A stretch of DNA of 6,344 nt. Source: Coriobacteriia bacterium. GTDB lineage: Bacteria > Actinomycetota > Coriobacteriia > Anaerosomatales > PALSA-660. The notes below the pieces were generated by a model. It ran no database searches and was not told the origin of the DNA. It was given only the letters and a program-made list of their open reading frames with translations. The position numbers and the translations under genes were made by a program. Below are positions 1 through 4,741 of the stretch, piece after piece (the first letter of the stretch is position 1; every line of letters starts with the position of its first letter). The DNA lies in the NCBI GenBank assembly GCA_003133285.1, contig PKWR01000217.1, positions 3,276 through 9,619 on the forward strand, written 5' to 3'.

Positions 1-153
1 GTCATCAGCATCAGCGACACGGGCGTCGCCGCGTCGCCGGGACCTCTCTACTACGACTCCGCCGCGGGTGCGAAGTCATCCGCCAGCGTGCCGATCTCAC
101 CCGGCCAGCTCGACGTGAGCGCCGGCGTCACGGTCGTGTTCGAACTCAAGTAG
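1..153 (+). CDS. 3' end of an unidentified CDS (50 residues visible)
   Basis: Frame 1 is open from the left edge to a TAG at 151-153 and gives the last 50 residues of a protein. The visible end is rich in Ser, Ala, Gly and Val, contains LYYDSAAGAKSSASV, and finishes in an alternating hydrophobic stretch (VTVVFELK), which looks like beta strands at the end of a secreted or Ig-like domain. There is no recognisable catalytic motif and no membrane segment. A G+C-rich hairpin follows 17 bases after the stop, and the next gene, a secreted protein, has its own promoter. The function is unknown; a surface or secreted protein is only a guess from composition. The direction and frame are supported by the stop, the following hairpin and codons mostly ending in G or C. 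Confidence 0.6.
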   Translation, partial: VISISDTGVAASPGPLYYDSAAGAKSSASVPISPGQLDVSAGVTVVFELK

Positions 154-170
154 TCGCCGACGCGTCATCG

Positions 171-201
171 GGAGCCCCCGGGCCATCGTGGCGGGGGCTC
201 C
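171..201 (+). terminator. Hairpin after the leftmost CDS, probable terminator
   Basis: A perfect 10-base inverted repeat, GGAGCCCCCG (171-180) and CGGGGGCTCC (192-201), encloses an 11-base loop. It lies 17 bases after the stop at 151-153. Only TTGTG follows, so the U tract is poor. It could be a high-GC intrinsic terminator or an mRNA 3'-end stabiliser. It directly abuts the putative -35 box of the next gene. Confidence 0.6.
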
Positions 202-229
202 TTGTGGCCTGGCAGGGCTCGCGTATAGT
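202..229 (+). promoter_or_regulatory. Promoter of the secreted PPC-like protein
   Basis: A TATAGT -10 box at 224-229 matches the sigma-70-type consensus at five of six positions. A weak -35 candidate, TTGTGG (202-207), lies 16 bases upstream. Transcription should start near 236, only a couple of bases before the in-frame ATG at 238 and about 26 bases before the preferred start at 262. The -10 box is convincing and the -35 box is not. Confidence 0.5.
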
Positions 230-261
230 GGCACGACATGCCACTTCTCAGGGGGGTCTCG

Positions 262-1452
262 ATGGGGAATCGTTCGTTCTCGCGTTGGAGCACTGCCGCG
301 CTGGCCACAGCGCTGTTCGCCGCCATGGTCTTCGCGTCATCGACCGCTATCGCGTCGCCGGCCGTCAAGAGGGCGACACGCCCCGTGGCGGGGACGATCG
401 GGATCGCCACCGTCGGCATCGGCGAGAACATCGCCGGCGCGACGCCTCTACCGATGGTCGGGGGCACGGCAGCCTTCTCCGGCCATCTGACCGCCGACGC
501 GATCGGCGGAGAGGATGACGTCTTCGACATCTTCCTCACCGCGGGCGAGGTCGTGACGGTCGACATGACTGCAGCGGACCCTGCGACGACCGACTTCGCT
601 GTCTATCTCTTCGGCCCCGACGCGACCGACATCTGGAGCTTGGACGAGGACCCGCTCGCGTACGTCGATCCCTCCTTCTGGAACGAGGAGGGGGTCAAGA
701 AGCCCCTGACGATCTCGTCCTTCAAGGCCCCCAAGACCGGTCACTACTTCATCGACGCATTCACCGCGGTGGGCAGTGACTACAGCGGGGGGAGCGGCGA
801 CTACACGCTGAGCGTCAACGTGGAGCGTCGGGGAACGATCGTCGCGATAGCGAACCAGCCGACGTCGGCGCTCGCCTTCAAGGACTCGACGGCCATCATG
901 GGCCACGTCTACTACGCGTACGACCTTCTCTACTCCGGCTTGTGGAACGTCGTCGCCGCGGGAGACGTGACGCTGCTGGCTTCCGATGACGGAAGTGACT
1001 ACTTCCCGCTCGGCACTCGGACCCTCGAGGCCGACGGGAGCTACCTGTTCGAGACGCCCGTGTACGACCGGAAGATGCACTATCTCGTCCAGTTCTCGGG
1101 CACCGGAGCGCTGACTCCGAGCACGGCCTACGCCAGCGTGAACATGTACGCGTCGCTGACCAACGCCTCGGCCTCGCGCTACGGCATAAGGTCGTACACC
1201 TTGTCCGGGATCCTCGCCCCTCGGCACACCGCCGGCTCGTCCGCCGTGCGCGTCTACCTGTGGCGCTACGTGAGCGGAAAGTGGAAGGCCTCGGGCTACG
1301 CGACCGCCAAGGCATCCAACTACGGGTTCAAGTCCAAGTACTCGGTGAAGTACAAGTTCTCCTACACCGGCAAGTGGCGGATGCAGGCGTACCACTCGGA
1401 CAGCAGCCACGCGACCACGCGCAGCGGCTACTCGTACGTGACCGTGAAGTAG
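262..1452 (+). CDS. Secreted protein with PPC-like domain and C-terminal Tyr/Lys-rich surface module
   Basis: This 396-residue exported protein is probably extracellular or bound to the cell surface. Residues 1-31 form a Sec signal peptide: basic start, hydrophobic core around residues 12-26, and a probable cleavage after Ala-Ile-Ala at 29-31. Residues about 54-187 resemble a bacterial pre-peptidase C-terminal (PPC) domain, with the patterns DDVFDIFLTAGE, DFAVYLFGPD, GHYFIDAF and SGDYTLSV. Residues about 191-300 look like an all-beta, Ig-like spacer. Residues about 310-396 form a module rich in Tyr, Lys and Trp (RVYLWRYVSGKWK; GKWRMQAY; final SYVTVK). No protease motif is visible, so it is not itself a peptidase; binding or adhesion is inference. 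I chose the ATG at 262 because an AGGGGGG ribosome binding site (250-256) precedes it; an in-frame ATG at 238 would add eight residues. It is a single-gene unit with its own promoter and a terminator at 1483-1513. Confidence 0.85.
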   Translation: MGNRSFSRWSTAALATALFAAMVFASSTAIASPAVKRATRPVAGTIGIATVGIGENIAGATPLPMVGGTAAFSGHLTADAIGGEDDVFDIFLTAGEVVTVDMTAADPATTDFAVYLFGPDATDIWSLDEDPLAYVDPSFWNEEGVKKPLTISSFKAPKTGHYFIDAFTAVGSDYSGGSGDYTLSVNVERRGTIVAIANQPTSALAFKDSTAIMGHVYYAYDLLYSGLWNVVAAGDVTLLASDDGSDYFPLGTRTLEADGSYLFETPVYDRKMHYLVQFSGTGALTPSTAYASVNMYASLTNASASRYGIRSYTLSGILAPRHTAGSSAVRVYLWRYVSGKWKASGYATAKASNYGFKSKYSVKYKFSYTGKWRMQAYHSDSSHATTRSGYSYVTVK

Positions 1453-1482
1453 GTCCGCCGCACGCTCCATGAGTGAATCGAA

Positions 1483-1513
1483 GGGTGCCCGTCCCGAATG
1501 GGGGCGGGCACCC
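1483..1513 (+). terminator. Strong hairpin terminator between convergent genes
   Basis: GGGTGCCCGTCCC (1483-1495) pairs with GGGGCGGGCACCC (1501-1513). The 13-base-pair stem has one G-U pair and a five-base loop, GAATG. It is followed by TGTCTGTGT, a T-enriched but interrupted tail. It starts 31 bases after the stop of the secreted-protein gene. Because the membrane protein gene converges from the other side and ends at 1562, it may stop transcription from both directions. Confidence 0.8.
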
Positions 1514-1561
1514 TGTCTGTGTCGGAGGCGGAGTGGCGAGCGCTCGGACGTCAGCGGAGCC

Positions 1562-2164
1562 CTATCGAGGTGCGAACCACCGCGCGGTGAGTGAGGCCAG
1601 GCCGTACTGGAGGGCCAGGAGACCGACTCCACCCACGACGATGATGCCGTAGATCATCGGCTGGGTGACCACGAACGGCAGCCCCAACATGCTCCTGAGC
1701 TGCGACCCCATGGTCGCCTCGTTGAGCGCCAGCCATGCGGTGACCCCGCACAAGGCGCCCAGGACCCAGGTCATCGTGATCGCGACACGGCGGCCGTCGC
1801 GCACGGCCCTCTGGCGCGCCCAGCCCATGATCGCTGCCCGCCGTGCAACCACGTATCCGCCGACGGTCCCGATCGCCACATTGAAGACGGGGAAGCCCAT
1901 GAAGAAGCCGTACATGCCGATGGAGTAGAAGAGCGCGACGAGCAGCAGCGGACGGTTGCTCATCGTGAAGAGCGACTCCATACGCCGGCGCAGCACGGTC
2001 GCGTCGAGTGCGAGGCCGATCACCAGCCCGGTGAGCGCGACCAGTCCCACGGTGGGGCTGTCATGCAGCGCCGGGAGCGAGCCCCACCAGCCTGCGAGCA
2101 GCAGCACGATCGGAGCGATCGGAGCGAGGACGAGCCACGAGACGATCCTGTCGGAGCTGCACAT
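1562..2164 (-). CDS. Multi-pass membrane protein of unknown function
   Basis: This 200-residue integral membrane protein has about six predicted hydrophobic segments, at roughly residues 8-27, 38-55, 72-90, 91-107, 128-147 and 170-191. Basic loops, including LRRRM at 58-62 and a run of Arg around 108-126, are likely cytoplasmic. I recognise no transporter, enzyme or sensor motif and assign no function. The ATG at 2164 is preceded on the minus strand by GGGAG about six bases away. A perfect tandem 9-base repeat at 2107-2124 encodes the doubled Ala-Pro-Ile within the first helix. The gene is divergent from a small membrane protein gene at 2361, with 196 bases between them, and converges on the secreted-protein gene. 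A weak extended -10 sequence (TGCTAGCAT, minus strand, 2218-2210) lies upstream. Confidence 0.8.
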   Translation of the reverse strand: MCSSDRIVSWLVLAPIAPIVLLLAGWWGSLPALHDSPTVGLVALTGLVIGLALDATVLRRRMESLFTMSNRPLLLVALFYSIGMYGFFMGFPVFNVAIGTVGGYVVARRAAIMGWARQRAVRDGRRVAITMTWVLGALCGVTAWLALNEATMGSQLRSMLGLPFVVTQPMIYGIIVVGGVGLLALQYGLASLTARWFAPR

Positions 2165-2209
2165 CTCGGTCTCCCGTACTCGCCGGAGCCGGACGGCCCG
2201 GCGGCCTTC

Positions 2210-2218
2210 ATGCTAGCA
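2210..2218 (-). promoter_or_regulatory. Possible extended -10 promoter of the membrane protein gene
   Basis: Read on the minus strand, TGCTAGCAT combines the TG-n extension with a TAGCAT -10 box (four of six to consensus). It lies about 45 bases before the ATG at 2164 and leaves room for the ribosome binding site. No convincing -35 box is present. The core TGCTAGCA is a perfect palindrome (2211-2218), so it could instead be an operator or a chance match. Confidence 0.3.
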
Positions 2219-2324
2219 CCGGCGTTCACCGCCTCCGCGACGAGCGGGTGACGATCGCGCGACGCACCCGCAGCCCGGATCCGCGTGCGGTGGCGCGGCG
2301 GTCGCTGAGCAGGGGATGCGGGGG

Positions 2325-2330
2325 TACGAT
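2325..2330 (+). promoter_or_regulatory. Possible -10 box of the small two-helix membrane protein gene
   Basis: TACGAT lies 31 bases before the ATG at 2361, in a local dip in G+C, and matches four of six consensus bases. No clear -35 box is seen at the expected distance. The remaining intergenic bases, 2219-2324, show no further signal I can support. Confidence 0.25.
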
Positions 2331-2360
2331 GCGGTCGCAACCGGACGAGAGGGCGCGTGA

Positions 2361-2609
2361 ATGGCGATCGACGGCAGGACGCTCGTGAAGCCACCTGAGG
2401 AACCCGACGCGTATGAGAGCGCGTGGGTGCGCGTGATCTCTCACGCTCTGATCTGGGCGCCGCTCGGTCTTGTCGTCGTGCTCGCCTACGTGTCCGGCAC
2501 GTGGATCGGCGGAGTCGCGGGCGGCGTGTTCTCCGTCGTCAGTACCGTCCTGACCGCGCTCGGCATCTGGGCGTGGCGCCGCTTCTTCAAGAGGCGCCGC
2601 AGGGCGTGA
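2361..2609 (+). CDS. Small two-helix membrane protein
   Basis: This is an 82-residue protein with a polar N-terminus containing an acidic cluster (PPEEPDAYES, 11-20), two hydrophobic segments at about 26-46 and 50-72, and a very basic C-terminal tail (WRRFFKRRRRA). By the positive-inside rule the tail, and hence the N-terminus, should face the cytoplasm, making a helical hairpin. There is no known motif and the function is unknown. The ATG at 2361 is supported by GAGAGGG at 2347-2353, seven bases upstream. It is divergent from the larger membrane protein gene that starts at 2164 and may share regulation with it. The 159 bases to the next gene and that gene's own strong ribosome binding site argue against a tight operon. 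I see no clear terminator after the stop. Confidence 0.75.
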   Translation: MAIDGRTLVKPPEEPDAYESAWVRVISHALIWAPLGLVVVLAYVSGTWIGGVAGGVFSVVSTVLTALGIWAWRRFFKRRRRA

Positions 2610-2756
2610 TGCGACAGGCGCGGTGATCGCCCGTGCGCGGCCGTCGGGTGGCGGTCCAGCGTCGGGTGTCCGATGCGCGCGCGACTCGGGCCGCACCGCT
2701 GCCGATAACCCTCTGAAGAGACATCTCGCACGGCGCCCGGGAGACCGGGGAGCCAC

Positions 2757-2763
2757 AGGAGGA
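2757..2763 (+). promoter_or_regulatory. Near-perfect ribosome binding site fixing a GTG start
   Basis: AGGAGGA at 2757-2763 lies five bases before the GTG at 2769. It is close to the full anti-16S complement and is the strongest site in the window. It decides the start codon of the 75-residue protein and argues that this small frame is really translated. Confidence 0.8.
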
Positions 2764-2768
2764 CACGC

Positions 2769-2996
2769 GTGAGCTCGACGGTGTTGGACGGGCAGACTCA
2801 GATCCGCGGGAAGTGCCTCTACTGGCGCGAGCGGATGGACGACTACGACCGCTGGGACCCGGACGTGAGACCGCGGGACAAGCGGGTGCTCGGCTCCTGC
2901 TTCGTCGAGGGAAAGCTGTGGCAGGTCACGGTGGCGACGCTGCCCGAGGACTGCCCCGAGCGCGAGCACTGCCGCTACCACATCCAGATGTACTGA
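2769..2996 (+). CDS. 75-residue cysteine-containing protein of unknown function
   Basis: This small soluble protein starts at a GTG and has an excellent ribosome binding site. It is rich in charged and aromatic residues and has no signal peptide or membrane helix. It contains four Cys, C16 (in GKCLYWRERMDDYD), C44 (GSCFVEGK), C62 and C68 (DCPEREHCRYHIQMY), plus His at 67 and 71. The final Cys-x5-Cys with adjacent His, and two more Cys upstream, would suit a zinc site, an Fe-S site or disulfides, but none of these is established. The compact ending at Tyr 75 and the even spread of conserved-looking residues suggest a complete single-domain protein rather than a fragment. The function is unknown. 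It converges on the response regulator gene, with only 37 bases between the stops. Confidence 0.75.
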   Translation: MSSTVLDGQTQIRGKCLYWRERMDDYDRWDPDVRPRDKRVLGSCFVEGKLWQVTVATLPEDCPEREHCRYHIQMY

Positions 2997-3033
2997 CGCC
3001 GCACCGTGCGCGGCCGGGACGCTCCGTCAGGTC

Positions 3034-3492
3034 CTAGGCGTCGTGGTCCCGGTGCATGATGTCGACGATCGCGCGCAGCTTGCCCGCCCGCTGGTGCGCG
3101 TCGCGTCCGGCCTTCTCACGCTGCGCCGGATCGAGGAACGCCTCGACGCGGTCCGCCAGGTCGGAGGACTTGATCGGCTTGGTGATGTAGTCCGTCAGCC
3201 CACCGTCCATCGCCGCCAGCTGCTGGTCGAAGTCCCCGATGGCGGACAGGTGGATGATCGGGATGTCCTTGGTGCGCTCATCCTTGCCGAGACGGCGTGC
3301 GACCTCATGCCCGTCCAGGTCGGGCATGACGACGTCGAGGAGTATGAGGTCGGGACGCAGCTGGTGCGCCGCGATGAGCCCCTCGTAGCCGTTGGGGGCG
3401 GAGTGTACTTCAAAGCCGCGCGCGACGAGCGCATCCGTGGCCATCTTGATGACCATGGGTTCGTCGTCGATGACGAGGATCTTCTTCGGCAC
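3034..3492 (-). CDS. Stand-alone CheY-like response regulator
   Basis: This 152-residue cytoplasmic protein consists of one receiver domain (about 3-121) and a short polar tail. The features of an active receiver are all visible: acidic pair D9-D10 (KKILVIDDEP), phospho-acceptor D53 (LILLDVVMPDLDG), the switch Ser83 (HLSA) and K105 (YITKPI). There is no DNA-binding or enzymatic output domain, so it presumably signals by protein contact, as CheY, DivK and Spo0F do. The tail (about 122-152) is basic and probably helical. The GTG at 3492 is chosen because AAGGAG lies six bases upstream and the receiver fold begins immediately; the open frame extending to 3690 adds residues with no receiver similarity. 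No histidine kinase is adjacent, so its partner is unknown. A possible own -10 box (TGTAAA, minus strand, 3531-3526) is weak. Confidence 0.92.
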   Translation of the reverse strand: MPKKILVIDDEPMVIKMATDALVARGFEVHSAPNGYEGLIAAHQLRPDLILLDVVMPDLDGHEVARRLGKDERTKDIPIIHLSAIGDFDQQLAAMDGGLTDYITKPIKSSDLADRVEAFLDPAQREKAGRDAHQRAGKLRAIVDIMHRDHDA

Positions 3493-3569
3493 CGGGCTCT
3501 CCTTCAAACGGCTCTGATCCTGCTCTTTACAGATTCGACGTGGACGCGGCTCCTCCTGCTGCATCGCCG

Positions 3570-3680
3570 CTACTTGGACAGGTCTCCCAACGGGTGGATC
3601 GTTCCCGTTCCATGGTCTGCGGTCCACAGCTCGGCTGAGCCGTCCACGCTGAAGGCGCTGATACCCCACGTCGTGGTCAT
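3570..3680 (-). CDS. Small open frame overlapping the stop of the lipoprotein start; possible second half of a broken gene
   Basis: A 36-residue frame runs from the ATG at 3680 to the TAG at 3572-3570. Its start overlaps the stop of the upstream lipoprotein frame as ATGA. The product has a protein-like composition (motifs TTTWGISAFSVDG and AELWTADHGTGTIHPLG), unlike the Arg-rich shadow frames nearby, and 29 of 36 codons end in G or C. GGGAG lies nine bases upstream, a somewhat long spacing. Either it is translated by termination-reinitiation after the lipoprotein frame, or it is the remainder of that protein, separated by a one-base deletion or sequencing error. Joined, the two would make a lipoprotein of about 73 residues. 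I do not recognise the sequence. It ends 77 bases before the response regulator start. Confidence 0.35.
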   Translation of the reverse strand: MTTTWGISAFSVDGSAELWTADHGTGTIHPLGDLSK

Positions 3681-3790
3681 CGCGACGCACTCCCGCCGAT
3701 GCGCGACGTGGTGTCCGACTCGCATCCCGCGACCGCCACGGCTGCGCAGACGAGCGCGAATGGCGCCGGCGCCGTGCGGTGGCGACGCAT
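3677..3790 (-). CDS. Mini-lipoprotein or 5' part of a frameshifted lipoprotein gene
   Basis: The ATG at 3790 opens a 37-residue frame that begins with a textbook lipoprotein signal: basic MRRHR, hydrophobic segment (about 7-21), and lipobox VAGC with lipidated Cys at 23, followed by polar ESDTTSRIGG. A good ribosome binding site, GGGAG (minus strand, 3800-3796), lies five bases upstream, and 31 of 37 codons end in G or C. The frame stops after only 14 residues beyond the Cys, at a TGA that overlaps the ATG of the next small frame. Very short mature lipoproteins exist, such as lysis lipoproteins, but a one-base deletion splitting a gene of about 73 codons is at least as likely. The product would sit on the outer face of the cytoplasmic membrane. 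The signal peptide is well supported; whether the gene is intact is not. Confidence 0.55.
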   Translation of the reverse strand: MRRHRTAPAPFALVCAAVAVAGCESDTTSRIGGSASR

Positions 3791-3887
3791 GGATGCTCCC
3801 TCTCCGTCGACGTGCTTGCCTCGTGCCTACTAGGTTCCCCGTATGGGCGCGCGTGTGACGCGCCGCGTCCTCCGGCCGCGGGCGGCC

Positions 3888-3895
3888 TCTATACT
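3888..3895. promoter_or_regulatory. TATA-type -10 element giving a leaderless glycosylase mRNA; possibly bidirectional
   Basis: On the plus strand TATACT (3890-3895; five of six to consensus) ends six bases before the ATG at 3902, so transcription would start at or next to the A of the ATG. No ribosome binding site precedes that ATG, which fits a leaderless mRNA. On the minus strand the same bases read TATAGA (3893-3888) and could serve the lipoprotein frame starting at 3790 with a leader of about 90 bases. No good -35 box is visible for either direction. The rest of 3791-3889 is very G+C-rich and shows no other signal I can support. Confidence 0.5.
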
Positions 3896-3901
3896 CGAGC
3901 C

Positions 3902-4741
3902 ATGGATCCCCGCACCGCACTCAGCCTCCCGCCCGCGGACGCCCTCGAGGCGTTCCGCGACACGGTGTGGGACTTCTACCGCGCGAACGGGCGCGAGATG
4001 CCGTGGCGCGGCATCGATGACGCGTACGGGGTGCTCGTAAGCGAGGTCATGCTGCAGCAGACGCAGGTGGCGCGCGTGACGGCCCGTTGGGTCGAGTGGA
4101 TGGCCGTCTTCCCGACGATCGACGCGCTGACCGCGGCACCGCTCGCGGTCGTGCTCGAGCGCTGGCAGGGGCTCGGGTACAACCGGCGCGCGGTCGCGCT
4201 CAAGCGATGTGCGGAGCAGGTCTCGGAGCGCTTCGGCGGCGTCCTGCCCGCCGACCCCGCGGTGCTGGCCACGCTGCCGGGCATCGGGCCGGCCACCGCC
4301 GCCGCGGTCGTCGACTACGCGTACGAGGTCCCCGCACCCTTCATCGAGACCAACGTCCGCGCCGCCCTGATCCACTGTTTCTTCGCCGACGCGGACGACG
4401 TGCCCGACCGGGACCTGAGGCCGATCGCCGAGGCCGTGTGGGACCGCGACGATCCCCGAGGGTGGGGCTACGCGCTCACGGACTACGGCGCGCACCTGAA
4501 GCGCACGCTGCCGAACCCGTCGCGGCGCAGCCGGCACCACGTGCGGCAGTCGCCGTTCGAGGGCTCGCGGCGGCAGAAGCGCGCGCGGCTGTTGCGCGCG
4601 GTGCTGGCGAGGCCCGGGTCAGACGCGGACGCCTACGCCGGCGAGACGGGTGTCGCGGCCGGAGAGACGCTGGAGCTGCTCGAAGCGCTGGCAGCGGAGG
4701 GATTCCTGCGCAGAAGCGGCGAAGAGTGGAGTGTCGTCTAG
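3902..4741 (+). CDS. MutY-like HhH-GPD DNA glycosylase without Fe-S cluster or NUDIX domain
   Basis: This 279-residue protein is probably an adenine or mismatch DNA glycosylase of base excision repair. Residues about 15-205 form the HhH-GPD fold. MutY hallmarks are MPWRG (33-37), SEVMLQQTQV (47-56) with catalytic-type E48, WQGLGY (88-93), and the helix-hairpin-helix LPGIGPATAAAV (125-136). Alanine stands where endonuclease III has its catalytic Lys, which fits a monofunctional, MutY-type enzyme. The catalytic Asp of MutY (LDGNV) is replaced by E149 in FIETNV. The four Cys of the [4Fe-4S] cluster are absent; YGAHLKRTLPNPSRRSRHH (195-213) stands there instead. There is no C-terminal NUDIX domain; residues about 222-279 look like a small winged helix. 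From memory, similar cluster-free MutY relatives with an ETN motif occur in actinobacteria and archaea, so this is probably an intact subfamily. The start is the ATG at 3902, after a leaderless-type promoter; upstream extensions lack protein-like sequence. Confidence 0.88.
   Translation: MDPRTALSLPPADALEAFRDTVWDFYRANGREMPWRGIDDAYGVLVSEVMLQQTQVARVTARWVEWMAVFPTIDALTAAPLAVVLERWQGLGYNRRAVALKRCAEQVSERFGGVLPADPAVLATLPGIGPATAAAVVDYAYEVPAPFIETNVRAALIHCFFADADDVPDRDLRPIAEAVWDRDDPRGWGYALTDYGAHLKRTLPNPSRRSRHHVRQSPFEGSRRQKRARLLRAVLARPGSDADAYAGETGVAAGETLELLEALAAEGFLRRSGEEWSVV

Noticed and set aside
448..1632. Long minus-strand open frame (394 codons) opposite the secreted-protein gene
   Set aside because: Its product is dominated by Arg, Gly, Val and His, with no domain pattern. 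It is the antisense shadow of a clear coding frame in high-GC DNA.
2107..2124. Perfect 9-base tandem repeat (CGATCGGAG twice)
   Set aside because: It lies in frame inside the membrane protein gene, encodes a doubled Ala-Pro-Ile and needs no explanation as a regulatory or mobile element.
2736..2749. CCCGG/CCGGG stem just before the ribosome binding site at 2757, considered as a riboswitch or attenuator
   Set aside because: The stem is five pairs, has no alternative pairing with the ribosome binding site that I can see, and matches no riboswitch class I know.
2998..3014. Small GCCGC/GCGGC hairpin between the 75-residue protein gene and the response regulator gene
   Set aside because: The stem is only five pairs with no T tract, as expected by chance at this G+C content, so I do not call a terminator.
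3493..3690. N-terminal extension of the response regulator up to 3690
   Set aside because: The added residues are not receiver-like, and the GTG at 3492 has an ideal ribosome binding site directly before the first receiver strand.
3779..3901. Upstream extension of the glycosylase to a start at 3779
   Set aside because: The added sequence is not protein-like for this family, and it would run through the TATACT promoter box. The ATG at 3902 matches the expected N-terminus.
3830..4540. Minus-strand open frame opposite the glycosylase gene
   Set aside because: It is an antisense shadow of low-complexity Arg/Val/Gly composition. The plus strand carries clear HhH-GPD motifs.
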